Below, in pieces: positions 13,701-25,700 of a stretch of 64,000 bases of DNA. The notes beneath the pieces were generated by a model, which worked only from the letters and a program-made list of their open reading frames with translations, was not told the origin of the DNA and did no database searches. The stretch spans positions 88,593,566 through 88,657,565 of the forward strand of contig OZ024928.1 in assembly GCA_964017235.1 (NCBI GenBank), in the 5' to 3' direction. The position numbers and the translations under genes were made by a program. Origin of the DNA: Sabellastarte sp. h YS-2021 (Eukaryota; Annelida; Polychaeta; Sabellida; Sabellidae). Each line of letters starts with the position of its first letter. Positions within the stretch are counted from its first letter, which is position 1.

Positions 13701-16700
13701 CCAATAACAGTAGGATGACAGTACTACAAACGTTGGTCACAGAGAAGCAACCTCGATTAACTTTAACTCACCTTCAGTAGCCTTTGGAAGAATGTGTGGC
13801 GAATGACCAATACTTTAACTTACGTTATCTGGCCATATTACACTGAAAGACAGGGGCCACGGTGGCAGAGTGGTAACACTCTCGCCTCCCACCTCTGAGG
13901 CCGGGGTTCGATTCCCGACACGGCCTCAAGTGGGAAAGCTGGTAGTTGCTTGCCGTTGGTCGGCAGTTTACAGTACAGAACCCTAACGAACTCTAGGTAC
14001 TGGTTTCCTCTGCCCTTCCAACTACCCATCGTGATATGACCTGTACAGTGTTGAAAGCGATGTAAAACCCCAAATAAATAAATAAATACACTGAAAGATA
14101 ACCGAATTACAGCCTTATGTACACCATGGGCCACACCTTCAGTTACCATAGTAGGAAATTCATACACATATGCGTGAAATCGTCTGCGCATGCTCACGGT
14201 ACCAAACTCAGAGGCGGAAATTTTAAACATTTTAAAACTTCTGTAGGATGCACAGGGTAATGGATGGTTCACCACTGACTCCCAAGGTTGCATACAGATG
14301 TCAGACGGTGATCCAAGGAGAGAGACATTCCATCAAATGCAGATTATACCACCTGTAATGTGAATGGGGTATAAGATAGGACACAAAAAGAAAGAGTATT
14401 TGGTCCAATCAAGTGAGGGCTTTAGGGCATTATGGCCACCTGACGAGTGAGCAGGACACTAATAATAATAAATAATAATAATAATCCTGGGCTCTTATAT
14501 AGCACTTTTTCTATTATTAGCTCAAAGCGCTTTACACAGTATTACCCCAGCAAGGAGAGCTAGCTTTGGTAACCTTACCGATTGCTGCCATGCAAGGCGA
14601 AGAAACCAGTATCCCTTATAGTTGGGTACCCATCCCAGTAAACATTACAAACGTTTATGAACGTTTATAAACCTAACTAGCAACGGTTTAGATTAGGTTT
14701 AAAATGATGGGTCCGTAAACGTTTGCCTATAAACGTTTATAAATGTTTAAGCATAAAAACGTTTTGTAAACGTTTATGTATAAATGTTTATAAACGTTTA
14801 TACACGTGTTTAAAATCTGGAGAAATATTTCTGTAAGTACATCTTGCTGTCTCACTGTAGTTTGAAGCCATCATTGTATTCTAAGTGGAGATACAAAAGT
14901 CTATAATATCATCAAATTATATACTTCTATATATCTACCTAGAATGGAATGATGGCTTCAAACAACAGTGATACAGCAAGATATACTTACAAAAATATTT
15001 CTTTAGTTTCTCTCAAAATGGCTGTGCTGATGTTATCATCCCAAATGAAAGTGAGGCTAAGATATTTTTAACCCTTTGTAAAGGTTTAAAAACGTTTATA
15101 AATGTTTATAAACCAAACTAATGGTGCTGAAATGTTTATAAACCCATAATATTGAATAATTGTCAATATTTAGGTTTAGATTTGGTTTAAAAAATGTTTA
15201 TAGGTTTACTAAACGTTTATAAACGTTTGTAATGTTTACTGGGATATTTCCCCTGGGTGGAGAGAGGCACATTTCAGGTTCACATCTTGCCCAAGGATGT
15301 TATCCCATATGAAACAGTTGGATCGAACCCACGACCCTTGGATTATGAGTCCAACACCCTACCAACTGAGCCACATGGGACCCTACTGGTCCGAGGAAGA
15401 GCATTGCTCATGACATTTTTGTTTAACGTTTGGTGGGACCGTCAGGGTGCGGGACCAAAGCATCTCTGTCCATTGGGTAAGATATTAACATATAGCAATT
15501 TAATTTACTTTTGAAGAAATTTTTCATTTCATTAAACTGAACAGTATATATGGAAAACATTATTTTAATATCCAAGTGTTGAGTTTCTTGTTTTTTTCTT
15601 GGCCTCAGGAAGGAGTGAGTGAGTATGATATTGACGACATGCTGATGGGCATGGCGTCACAGGTTACAGAGAAAGAAGACATGATCATCACTCCTGACCT
15701 AAGAGGTACTGTTGATATGAAGAATGATTTACCTCATTACTGATCAATTTGCTGCATGTTTGACTTGTTTCACGCCAGGTCTGTCGAATTAGTGCCTCAG
15801 TTTTTCTTTTGGTTGCTGAATAAATGTGCTGTTTATCCTTTATTATTGGTCCCACAGGTTTGGGATATGAAGACAGCTTATAGGAAATTTTGTGGATCTG
15901 ACTTGACCTTTGACCCTTTGTTTAAAGTCAAATAGGGTCAATGATACTATTACTACCCTGTATCTCATTTTTTTATTGCGTAAAATAGCCTTACCTTATC
16001 CTCACAAGTGCTTGGTTTGGTTTTGTGGAGCAAAACGTATCGACCGACAAGTATTTTTTTAAAAGAATTTTCTTGTCGGCAGGTGACCCCTTGTCTGCGC
16101 ATGTCCGCGCATGCGCCGTACTCATTGTCGACAGGCAATTGTCGAGAGATCTTCATTATATTTTTGGTCGATATGGGAGCAACACGTACTTTTCCTTATT
16201 ATCGTCCATTCACGGATGAAGATCTATGAAGTTTTGAAGCGTGCAAGCGTGCACCTACCTGTAGTTGTCCATTATTCGACTGGTACTACCACTAATTCTG
16301 CCTCCCTTGTCCTGAAAAGGGTCAGAATAAGATGTGCAAGAAGATGTTGCTGTAAAGTTTTCAGTGGAAAACTGCTTTATGGTCCCTTATTTGATGGTAC
16401 ACCATGAATATTACCTTGTGCAAAGAAGAAAGAATGCAGTTGTCTTGGCAGCGGAGGTCGTAGATTCTTTACTGTGGGTGGAGCGCCACTCTGGTACAGT
16501 AACAGGTCTCCCTCCAAAAGAACCACTACAGAAGCGTATCCACGGATCCTTGCAGTTATTATTTTGTTTTCCCAGCAGGTACAGTGAACTTCCTGCTTAT
16601 CAAGACATGAAAATATGGACAGATTACCTTCCTTTGCTGTAAATTTGTATGAAGATCCAACAGACATCTTTGGGGCAGTATGTGCACTACTTGTCTGTTC

Positions 16701-19700
16701 AGCCCTGTTGAAGAATTGCAATAACTGTTTACTAGATAATAAAACCTTCCTATGGCCATGTCTCCATTGGAAAGAATACTGTGACTTTTGAGTTAATTCT
16801 TCTGCAAACTCAACGAAGATCAAACTGGCTAGATGAGATTTTATGTTATATTATATTATATGTTGAAGTCCTTGCTTCCAACTTTTACAGTGTATTTTGC
16901 ACAGTATATTCAGGACAGGAGCTATGTCCAGTAATTTTCCCCTACTAACCACAAAAGATCGTCGTACCACTCTGCCTAGTTTACCAGGTCAGAGGGATAC
17001 AGAAGAACGTGGCTACATTAATGCAAGTCACCATGGAGGCTCTTCTTGCAGTGTTACTGGCAGTGATGGGATATGTTTTCATTGCCATCCCAGAGTTGTG
17101 CGAATATCTTCATTTGGGATTGTCGAATTACTCTCCAATCGAATTCCCCAATACCTGTACTACCCACAATGCAAAGCGATGACGTCAGACAGGAAAACAT
17201 GGCTACAGTAAATATACCGCTGAAATATTGCTGGAAATCCTTCAAAAAAAGCAATTCATCCACTCTACAATTGCAGAACTCCAGGTTTCTATGGCAGTTT
17301 ATTCTTGTATACAAACTCGGCTAATGACGACCTCTGATAGATCTCAGTGTCCTGAATTGATTTCTAACTACGAATTCAACGATCACTGCCCACGAGTGAA
17401 GTTCGTTTACTACGTCAATAAATACCTGCTTGTCCCATCATTTAAACTGGAGACATCAGAAATTATTAAAAATTCGGTTACAAAAGATGCGTTCTTCTAT
17501 GTACCGATTCACAAGTTTCTCAACATCTACTTCAGTTTAATGTACACTGGCAAACCTATCACTTCAAAGCATTAGGAAATTCGGGTTAGCGACCCCTCTA
17601 CAGTATCATGCGAGTAGTAAAGAGGCAAATCTCATTCTTCAGTCTCACAGAATAGGAGTTCACCATATACCTAGACCACTGGTCGTCAAGTGTACGTAGA
17701 AGACACCAGTATTGGGTTCAAACCAAAGAACTCATCCAATTATTCATCAACTGGGCTTCGTGATATCGATTTCCTAGGTTACCATTGCTTTTTGGTACCA
17801 GGAAATTTCTTTCACCATATACCTAGATCACTGGTTGTTTAGCGTACGTAAAAGACACCAGTATTGGGTTCAAACCAAGGAACTCATCCAATTATGCATC
17901 AACTGGGCTTCGTGATATCGATTTCCTGGGTTACCACTACATTTTGGTACCAGGAAATTTCTTTCTACCTCGAAAAAATTAAATACCTGAGAATCTATTC
18001 AAGTCATGGCGATCTCATCACAGTTAACCCCAAGGTTGCTTATATCCCAGGTAGGGATACTAGCATCTTTGGAAAAGACTATACCAATGGGTCAGTTATG
18101 TATGTGTGCCTTTCAGTGATATCTACCACAACTGGCAATATCTCCAGTCACTAGTTGTGAGGATTCCTGTTTCAAATCCTTCTGAAAAAGCATATTCACT
18201 GGTGGAAAATGCCAAAAAATGGAAAATAGGATGCCTTTTCTATACACGGGTGCACAATTCCCTTATTTTCGTAGATGTATTAAACCAGGGTTGATGATCC
18301 CATCTATAAGCATCACAGTTAGTGGCTTTGGACACTGTCAGTTAAAAATGTATATATTACATTTCAATGTCATACAGCTGAAGGCAGTGTGTTCAGCCCT
18401 TAAAAGCCTTCAAGACAAATTCCACACAAAAGAATTCTGATAGCATCAGACAACACCACTGTGTTCGGTTATCTGAACAAACAGGGGGGGAGCGTATACC
18501 TCCTAGTTTGGCGAAGCTTGGCCTACTGCAATCCTTGAAAATATACTCATAACAGACATATTCTTGGTTGCTTAAAGGTCATACTCAACATATCTCCAGA
18601 AGGATAAAGGTTTGGCGCATCCTGGCCTACTACAATCCTTGAAATTTACTCTTAAGAGACAGAAATATTCTGGGGTTACTTAAATGTCATACTCAATGAT
18701 CTCTACAGAAGGGACAAAAGTAATATGTACAGAATGGTTCTTACTCCCTTTATGGTTCTAGACAACGTGCAAGTTTGGCACAAATCAACAATAGGTGTTT
18801 TATGCAGGTATGCTGCATCTTGGCCTACTGCAATCCTTGAAATATTCTCATATGAGCCAGATATATTCAGGGTTGCCTAGATGTCATGACAGCCTCTCCA
18901 CAAAGAACGAAATAATACAGACAGGAGAGGCTTCATCTTTAATATTCTATTTGATTTACATAGTTTGTCAAATACCAATGGTAGAGATGTTTGCCACCAA
19001 TATGAGTCACAAACTTCCATTCTATGTTGCTAGTCCCGGATGCAAATTCTCTGAACATAGATGAATTAAACATCTTGTTGGAGGTTCTGGACTGCTAGGC
19101 CTTTTGTCCTATACCACTTATTCCAAAAAGTCATTGAACAAGTGAACACCAGGTGCAAAATGATTGTAGTGGCCCCTTGGTGGCCCATGATGCATTGGCT
19201 TTGGGGTCTGGTGACTCATTCAACCAAACCTCCATTACAGCTACTTCACTGGTCTCAAAAACAGCCATTCAATCAGAAATACCATCTGAATCTATTGCAT
19301 TGGCACCTTCATGCTTGGTACCTTAACACCACTCAGAATCTCTTATATCATTCTCTGGGCTAGGGATAGAGAGATTTAGGGCATCTCAAGGACCCTCATC
19401 TTGGAATGTATGAGTCATGATGGGCCATTTTGAGCTCTGGTACCCACAGAATAAGGTGGCCATCTCAGAGCCTACGGTCTCAAATATACCAGATTTCTTG
19501 ATCCATTTACTTGCAAAAAATCTGAAACCTGTCACTATTGTTGGCTTTGCAGCAGCCATAGCTGATCATTTACATTTTTTGTGCAGGAGTTGAACCAAAG
19601 CCTGCATCTTTATAGGCCTATTGCAAGTGTTATAGAGAGAAGCCCACTGCTAACAGAGGTACAGCATCAAGGGATTTGCCTTTGCTTCTGTTGGTTTTCA

Positions 19701-22700
19701 CAAAAGGCTTCTTGTTAACCTTTAAAAGGAGGTCAGTCTAAAAGAGTTTGACTTGCAAGACTGTTGCAATGCCATTGGAAGTGTATTCTGGGACTTTGGC
19801 TCCTTCAGACACAAGCCTCATAGGAAGGAGTTTACAGTTCTCCCTCCTACCTACCTTCTCAACAAGGACCTATGAGCCTCAGTTGGTCTAGATTGCCTCC
19901 AGTGGTCACTTCAGCTCTAGATCATTCCTGAACTCAACTTGCCTGGACACATGCTTCATTGTCCTCCTACAGCACTTACATCCTTCTTGGACAGGACTAC
20001 TGCTTGGAGAAAAGGGAAAGTCTCCTTCGCCTGTCTTTTAGCAATAATCAGTTGGCTTACAATGCCCCAGATGGCTCAAACCAGTGGTCATTCCAGCTCA
20101 CAAACTTTTCTTGAGCTGACGTTGGACTGATGTTGTGACACTCTGCTCTCTCACAGTACTTAGTTACTATCAAGACAGTACAAGTACTTCAAGGAGGGGA
20201 AGAATCTCTTGCTCATATCTTTTAAGGAAGGCTTGATGGAGATATCTTGAGTTCTGCTATCTCTTCCTGTATCAATCTGGATGCATGATTAGATTGCCAG
20301 TCCTTCGATTCTCAGAATCTATACATTGAGACACATATTACATCCATGGCTGCCTCTTTAGTTTTCAAGAGTGGGGTCTTACCTCAGCAGATATCAAACT
20401 CTTGTTACTGAAAGACCCACAAGTCTTTACTACATTCTACTCGAAGATGCAGCTTGGCAATCCCATGACCAGTCCCTGAACAAATTGGGTCTTGTGGATT
20501 CATCTCAGCATGTAGTTAATTTTTTGTGTATTTATACATCTTATTCATATGACTCGCATATTTATGTTCTCTCCAGTTATACAAGTGTTGTGTCACTGAC
20601 ATATGCCTTAATTTACATACGGCCCCATATCTGCAGTTTTGCAGTTCAGTTTGCCTGCTTGGAGATATTCTCATTGCCAGATGATGACATCTTGTTTGGG
20701 GATTCATGCAGACATCTCCGGCCAATACTGGGTGATGGTTAATTCTGCTATATGATTTGTTGTAAAATTGTCTACAACAGCAACAGCAGCAACAATGACG
20801 ACCACATCATGGATCTCTTGTTGAGGGTAGCAAATTACTCATCTGTGATGAAGAAGTAACTTTTACCCTAAGATGTGGTGTATGGAAGCTTATCTTATCC
20901 TCTTATCAGTGCTTTATTTGGTGACCCCTTGTCTGACAATCATCTAACAGTGTGGCCAAAACAAATACCCTCCACCTGTTATGGTTGTATTCAAGCACTT
21001 GTGAGGATAAGGTAAGGCTATTTTACGCAATAAAATGTAACAAATTTTATTGTAATTTAACTTTTTACAAGTTAAATACTTACCTTATCCTCACAAGGAT
21101 AAACCCACCCTACCTCCCCGCATAATTTGTTTTGCTGGGGACCAAAAATACAATGAAGATCTCTCGACAATTGCCTGTCGACAATGAGTACGGCGCATGC
21201 GCGGACATGCGCAGACAAGGGGTCACCTGCCGACAAGAAAATTCTTTTAAAAAAATACTTGTCGGTCGATACGTTTTGCTCCACAAAACCAAACCAAGCA
21301 CTTGTGAGGATAAGGTAAGTATTTAACTTGTAAAAAGTTAAATTACAATAAAATTTGTTACAATTGTTAGTCTTAGATGTTTGGGATGTGAAATCAAGTT
21401 CTAGGAAATCCGGTACCTTAAATCTTTTTGTGGGCTCAGATTTGACCTTGGACCCTCCCTTTAAGATCAAATTAGTCTTTGCTAGTATTAATCCCTTTCC
21501 TTTACTTTCACTTGTACTCTGAAGCTCAAAACACAAAGTCAGCTGACACAGAGCCCATTCACGGGCACTAATTGCTTGTTAAGTATTCTTGTTGTTCTTG
21601 TTTAGCCCCCACAAAACCAATATAAGCCCTTGTGAGGATAACATTAATAGTTAACTTACAAAAAAGTTAAATTACAATAAAATTGATTTGCAACTTGAAG
21701 ATTTAATCATGGCAGAAATAGTAATGTTATTTTTATTATGTATGAAATGGACATATAATGGTACAGTAGTGCATTAGTTGTTTTTTTTTCTGTGTTTGAT
21801 ACTGTATCATTATCAACAGTTTTTTCTCTAGTGTAATGTGTACTTCGTAAATATGTCACACTTAAAAAAAAAATAAATAAAAGATAAAATAAGGCTGAAA
21901 AGTATTTTGCTCTACGTGAGTGAGCTGCTCAGCCATCAGAGACATGAGCAGTTCACCAGAATTTATCAAAATCTGGAGACAAAAACAAATACTGAGTCAG
22001 TTACATCCTGTACCTAGCCTAGAACTCAGACATTCACTCATCAAAGTAGTACATAATCCATTGCTGCTTAATTTCACTGATGAAACGGGCACTCATCACA
22101 CTAATATGCCACAATTGATGAAAGTCCAGTGAGTCAGTGACCAAAAAAAGTGATCTCTAGAAGCACAAGCTTCACTTTAATACTTCCTTGAAGACAGAAA
22201 GAAAAAGAAATGTGAACAGTACAGCCTCAGAAATGAATAAGTGGGATTCAAGTATGGCAAAATAGTTTATATTTCAGGCAGTGTGTTTGGTCCATTGGAG
22301 TTCTCTCGGCGTGACTTGATGGCTGTAAACATACAGAGGAGTCGAGACCATGGTCTGCCAGATTATAACACAGTCAGGGAATACTATGGCCTTGAGAGGA
22401 GAACCAATTTCAGCCAGATCAATCCAGAACTGTATGCCCAGGACCCTGGTGTGAGTTGATCTGAACACTGTATATGTGTGTGAAAAAGAGTTATAACATT
22501 GGGGTAAAATAATCTACTCAGACATTTATTACATTTATTTATTATTGTAAGTTCAGTATAGCTGAGTCTGTAGAAGTAGTATAACTTCTAAAATCCACAA
22601 ATATTTTTCTAGTTATGCCTAACTGGTCTTTTGAAATTATGGACTTTTAGCAGTAAGTACAAACTTTTATAGCAAACACATCAGTGAAAGATGTATATGA

Positions 22701-25700
22701 TATAAATTGTCAACACCTCTGTTCAGTTGATAGTCCAGTAACTTATCTCTTTACCACACTTTTTAAGTATAAATAACATTACAATTTTAATACTACATAT
22801 TGCTATTTTGATGAATTACCAGTAATATAAAATTTGTAAAATTTTAATATATATAAAAGCTGGTTCTGGACTAAAATGCATTGTTAGTTTTCCTATTTCT
22901 TCAGCAGACAAAACTAGACTACACTGCAATACCATTACCAATACAACTACTTGTGTTCTGTAGATTTTTGAACGTCTGGAGGATGTGTACGGCGGTGATA
23001 TAGATAACCTTGACCTTTGGCCAGCTGGCATGATGGAAACCACTATTGATGGGCCAGGTGAAACATTCCAGGCCATCATTTCTGACCAGTTTCTCCGAAT
23101 CCGGAATGGTGACAGATTCTGGTTTGAAAACTATAAACTAAACAAGTATGTATCCTTTTATAGCATCTAATGGTAAATTCATAAAGTGTACAAAATGGCT
23201 CAGAGTTGCTTCTAGGGCGTGTTTTCCGCGGGATCGCGCAGAAATTCGCCTACAATCGCGGATTTTTTTGCAGTCTGCATTGACTAAATTATATGAGAAC
23301 GCGTAGTACACAAGGCGATGCGGGAAATATATGAAGCGAAAAGACAAGAGATCTAGAAAATCAAAACACTGCACAGATCGAGAGTTTTTTGAGGATTTGG
23401 TTTTTCTGTCGAAACGTTCTTCGAATAATGCATGTTGACGATGTGGTTTCGTGATTATTTACATATGTAAAAGAACTCAAATATATTATGTACTACAGAC
23501 AATATTTAGACATATTAAACCCAAAAACATGAAATTAAGCTTAAAGTGGATGGTTGTATGAAAAATAGCGACAAGAAAAACAAAACTGATAGTAGACTGG
23601 ACTGTTACCACAACAGGCCAGTCAAGCCGGTACTGACCCTAGGTATCTGTGGGGTTTCCCAACAATGTATGTGTAGAAAATATTTTACTTGAAGATCAAA
23701 ATTCACGGACAACTCATTAATATTCATGAGGTCACAGATTTTTATTATGGCTTCTTAACATTTTCTGCTTTAAGATCAAATACTAGATCACAGAGCTCAT
23801 GAATATTGATATACGTATGTGTAGAAAATATTGACGATTTCATGGGATTTTTTAACCATATTTTACTTGAAGAATTTATGGACTACTCATTAATATTCAT
23901 GAGGTCACGGTATTCTGTGGGGTTTTCCAACATATTTGTACGAATTGATGATATAATGACTGAATTTGTGATGCCGTGACTTTAGACGAATATAAATTTT
24001 TATAATAATAATAATAATAAGACGAAAACTTGAAACCACAATGCTGTGACAGGAGTCACAGTGATGAAAATAACCATTTTCGATATGTATATATATATAT
24101 ATGTTGTATTGAATGTGGATAACCATTGAATGTATACATTCAATGGGTCAAGCTATTGAATGTGTACATTCAATGGGCAAATTATTGAATGTGTACATTC
24201 AATGGCTGAGCTGTGGAATGTGTACATTCAATAGCTAAAATTATTGAATGTGTACATTCAATGACCCAAGTCATGGAATGTATAAATTCTATCACTAGGC
24301 TTGAAGTTTATTTTTATTTGGTAAGACATAGCCTTGATCACTAATTAATAGAAGTCTACTGCTAAAAATGTCTAAATAAACTGGAAAAGTATTTTTCGTT
24401 AGTTTAAAATTTATCATAAAGTCGTCCCCAAGAATTTTTAGCCCCTCCCCCACATTTTGTGCAGTGGTGGGGGATTGCCCCCACTTTTTGAAATTCCTAG
24501 AATCAACACTGTGGCTGAAACCTTTATAATTATGCACAATCTAATTGATTTCACTAATTGACAGTGATGTTCATTTTGTATTCAGTCAAGTGAAATATTA
24601 AGTGACTGAGAAATTAATTCGACTTAACCAGGATTTCTCGACCGCAGGGTAAATTTTAATGGAAAATTCCCTCCTAATATTAACTTCTGCTTGAGAGTTT
24701 TTCTTAACAGACTTCCACTTGGAAGGGATGTAATTGTGTTACTTTTCTCTGTCTTCATTGACTGCTACTTTTGATTAAAGATTCTTTGGCTTTCCTGAAG
24801 TGATGTGGCAGGCTTTAATCATGCGCTCAAACACAATAACAATTAAGACTGTGACTTCATTAGAAAAATGACACCGGGTATTCGCCTCGAAAGAACCGAT
24901 CTGAATTTGGGTAACCATGTTTTAGTTATCACCGAGGTGGAAGTAGCAGAGAAGCAAACATGGTGGATGATGTAAACAAGACGTTACAAAAAATAATGTT
25001 GTATGAATGAATATAATGTAAATGTCTGTAGAAATAAGGAAAATTATGTGAAAAACTGATATCAGTTAAAGAGATCTGATAGAATACTGAGGTTTATCCA
25101 AGTTATTACTGTATTTCATTGATATATGCTATATGTAATATTTTATTGCGTTAATAAATCCTATCCAATGGACAATTGCTAATCCGGTCGACGCGGACCG
25201 GCCCGCCAAACATCAGAAAAAGATGTCCTGTGTTTCCACCGGCCAGGCCGGTCCAGTACTGTGCACTCGCCAGATGACGTGTCGTACTTCCTTCCTGTCT
25301 AGACAGAGTGACGTCATCGCATCTTTTTCATTTGGCGCATGTACATGTTGCACGGAATATTTTACTGATATTTTTAACTTAGTATTTGGTGAGAACTTTG
25401 CTTCTTTGACATTTTATTTTATGTTCATTGGATTCTTGAGGACTTATAGATCATTATGTCGTCTCCTAGCCAATGTCGGGGTGGTTGTGGCCATATGATG
25501 GCAGGTTTTGACTCACACTCAGTATGTGAACATTGTCGTGACAAGAAAAAAGGAAAAGATCCTTGTGTTTAGAAAGAAGGAGCCAATTGTCACCATGTCA
25601 CAATGCTCTCACCCCAGAACAGTTATCGCAATTATCTACACCCTCTTATAAAATTAAAAAGGAGAAGCGAGAATTGAAGTCTTCCACAACACCCAAGAAT

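Larger units (their letters stand above)
15971..21035 (+). mobile_element. DIRS-type retrotransposon, copy B, perfect termini and decayed coding
   Basis: The 44-bp left end (15971-16014, starting TTTTATTGCGTAAAATAGCC) is a perfect inverted copy of the right end (20992-21035). Between them, in DIRS order, are degraded RT, RNase H and tyrosine recombinase segments. About 160 bp of leader behind the left end is nearly identical to the interior of the mini-element at 21036-21362. The coding region carries many stops plus internal duplications, so it cannot have been autonomous in this form. It lies in DUOX intron 6, in the sense orientation. Confidence 0.85.

Noticed and set aside
13851-13935. 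tRNA-like sequences with A and B boxes (also near 15330, 32120, 57930)
   Set aside because: They are SINE heads followed by SINE bodies and tails. The cloverleaf is not complete enough for real tRNA genes.
16008-16407. Overlapping open frames in the DIRS-B leader, repeated inverted at 21110-21326
   Set aside because: The same DNA is open in several frames on both strands and belongs to the non-coding leader shared with the mini-DIRS. No protein family is recognisable.
21920-22140. A 70-codon frame just before exon 7
   Set aside because: No recognisable residues. It lies in intron 6, and the composition is like the neighbouring intron.
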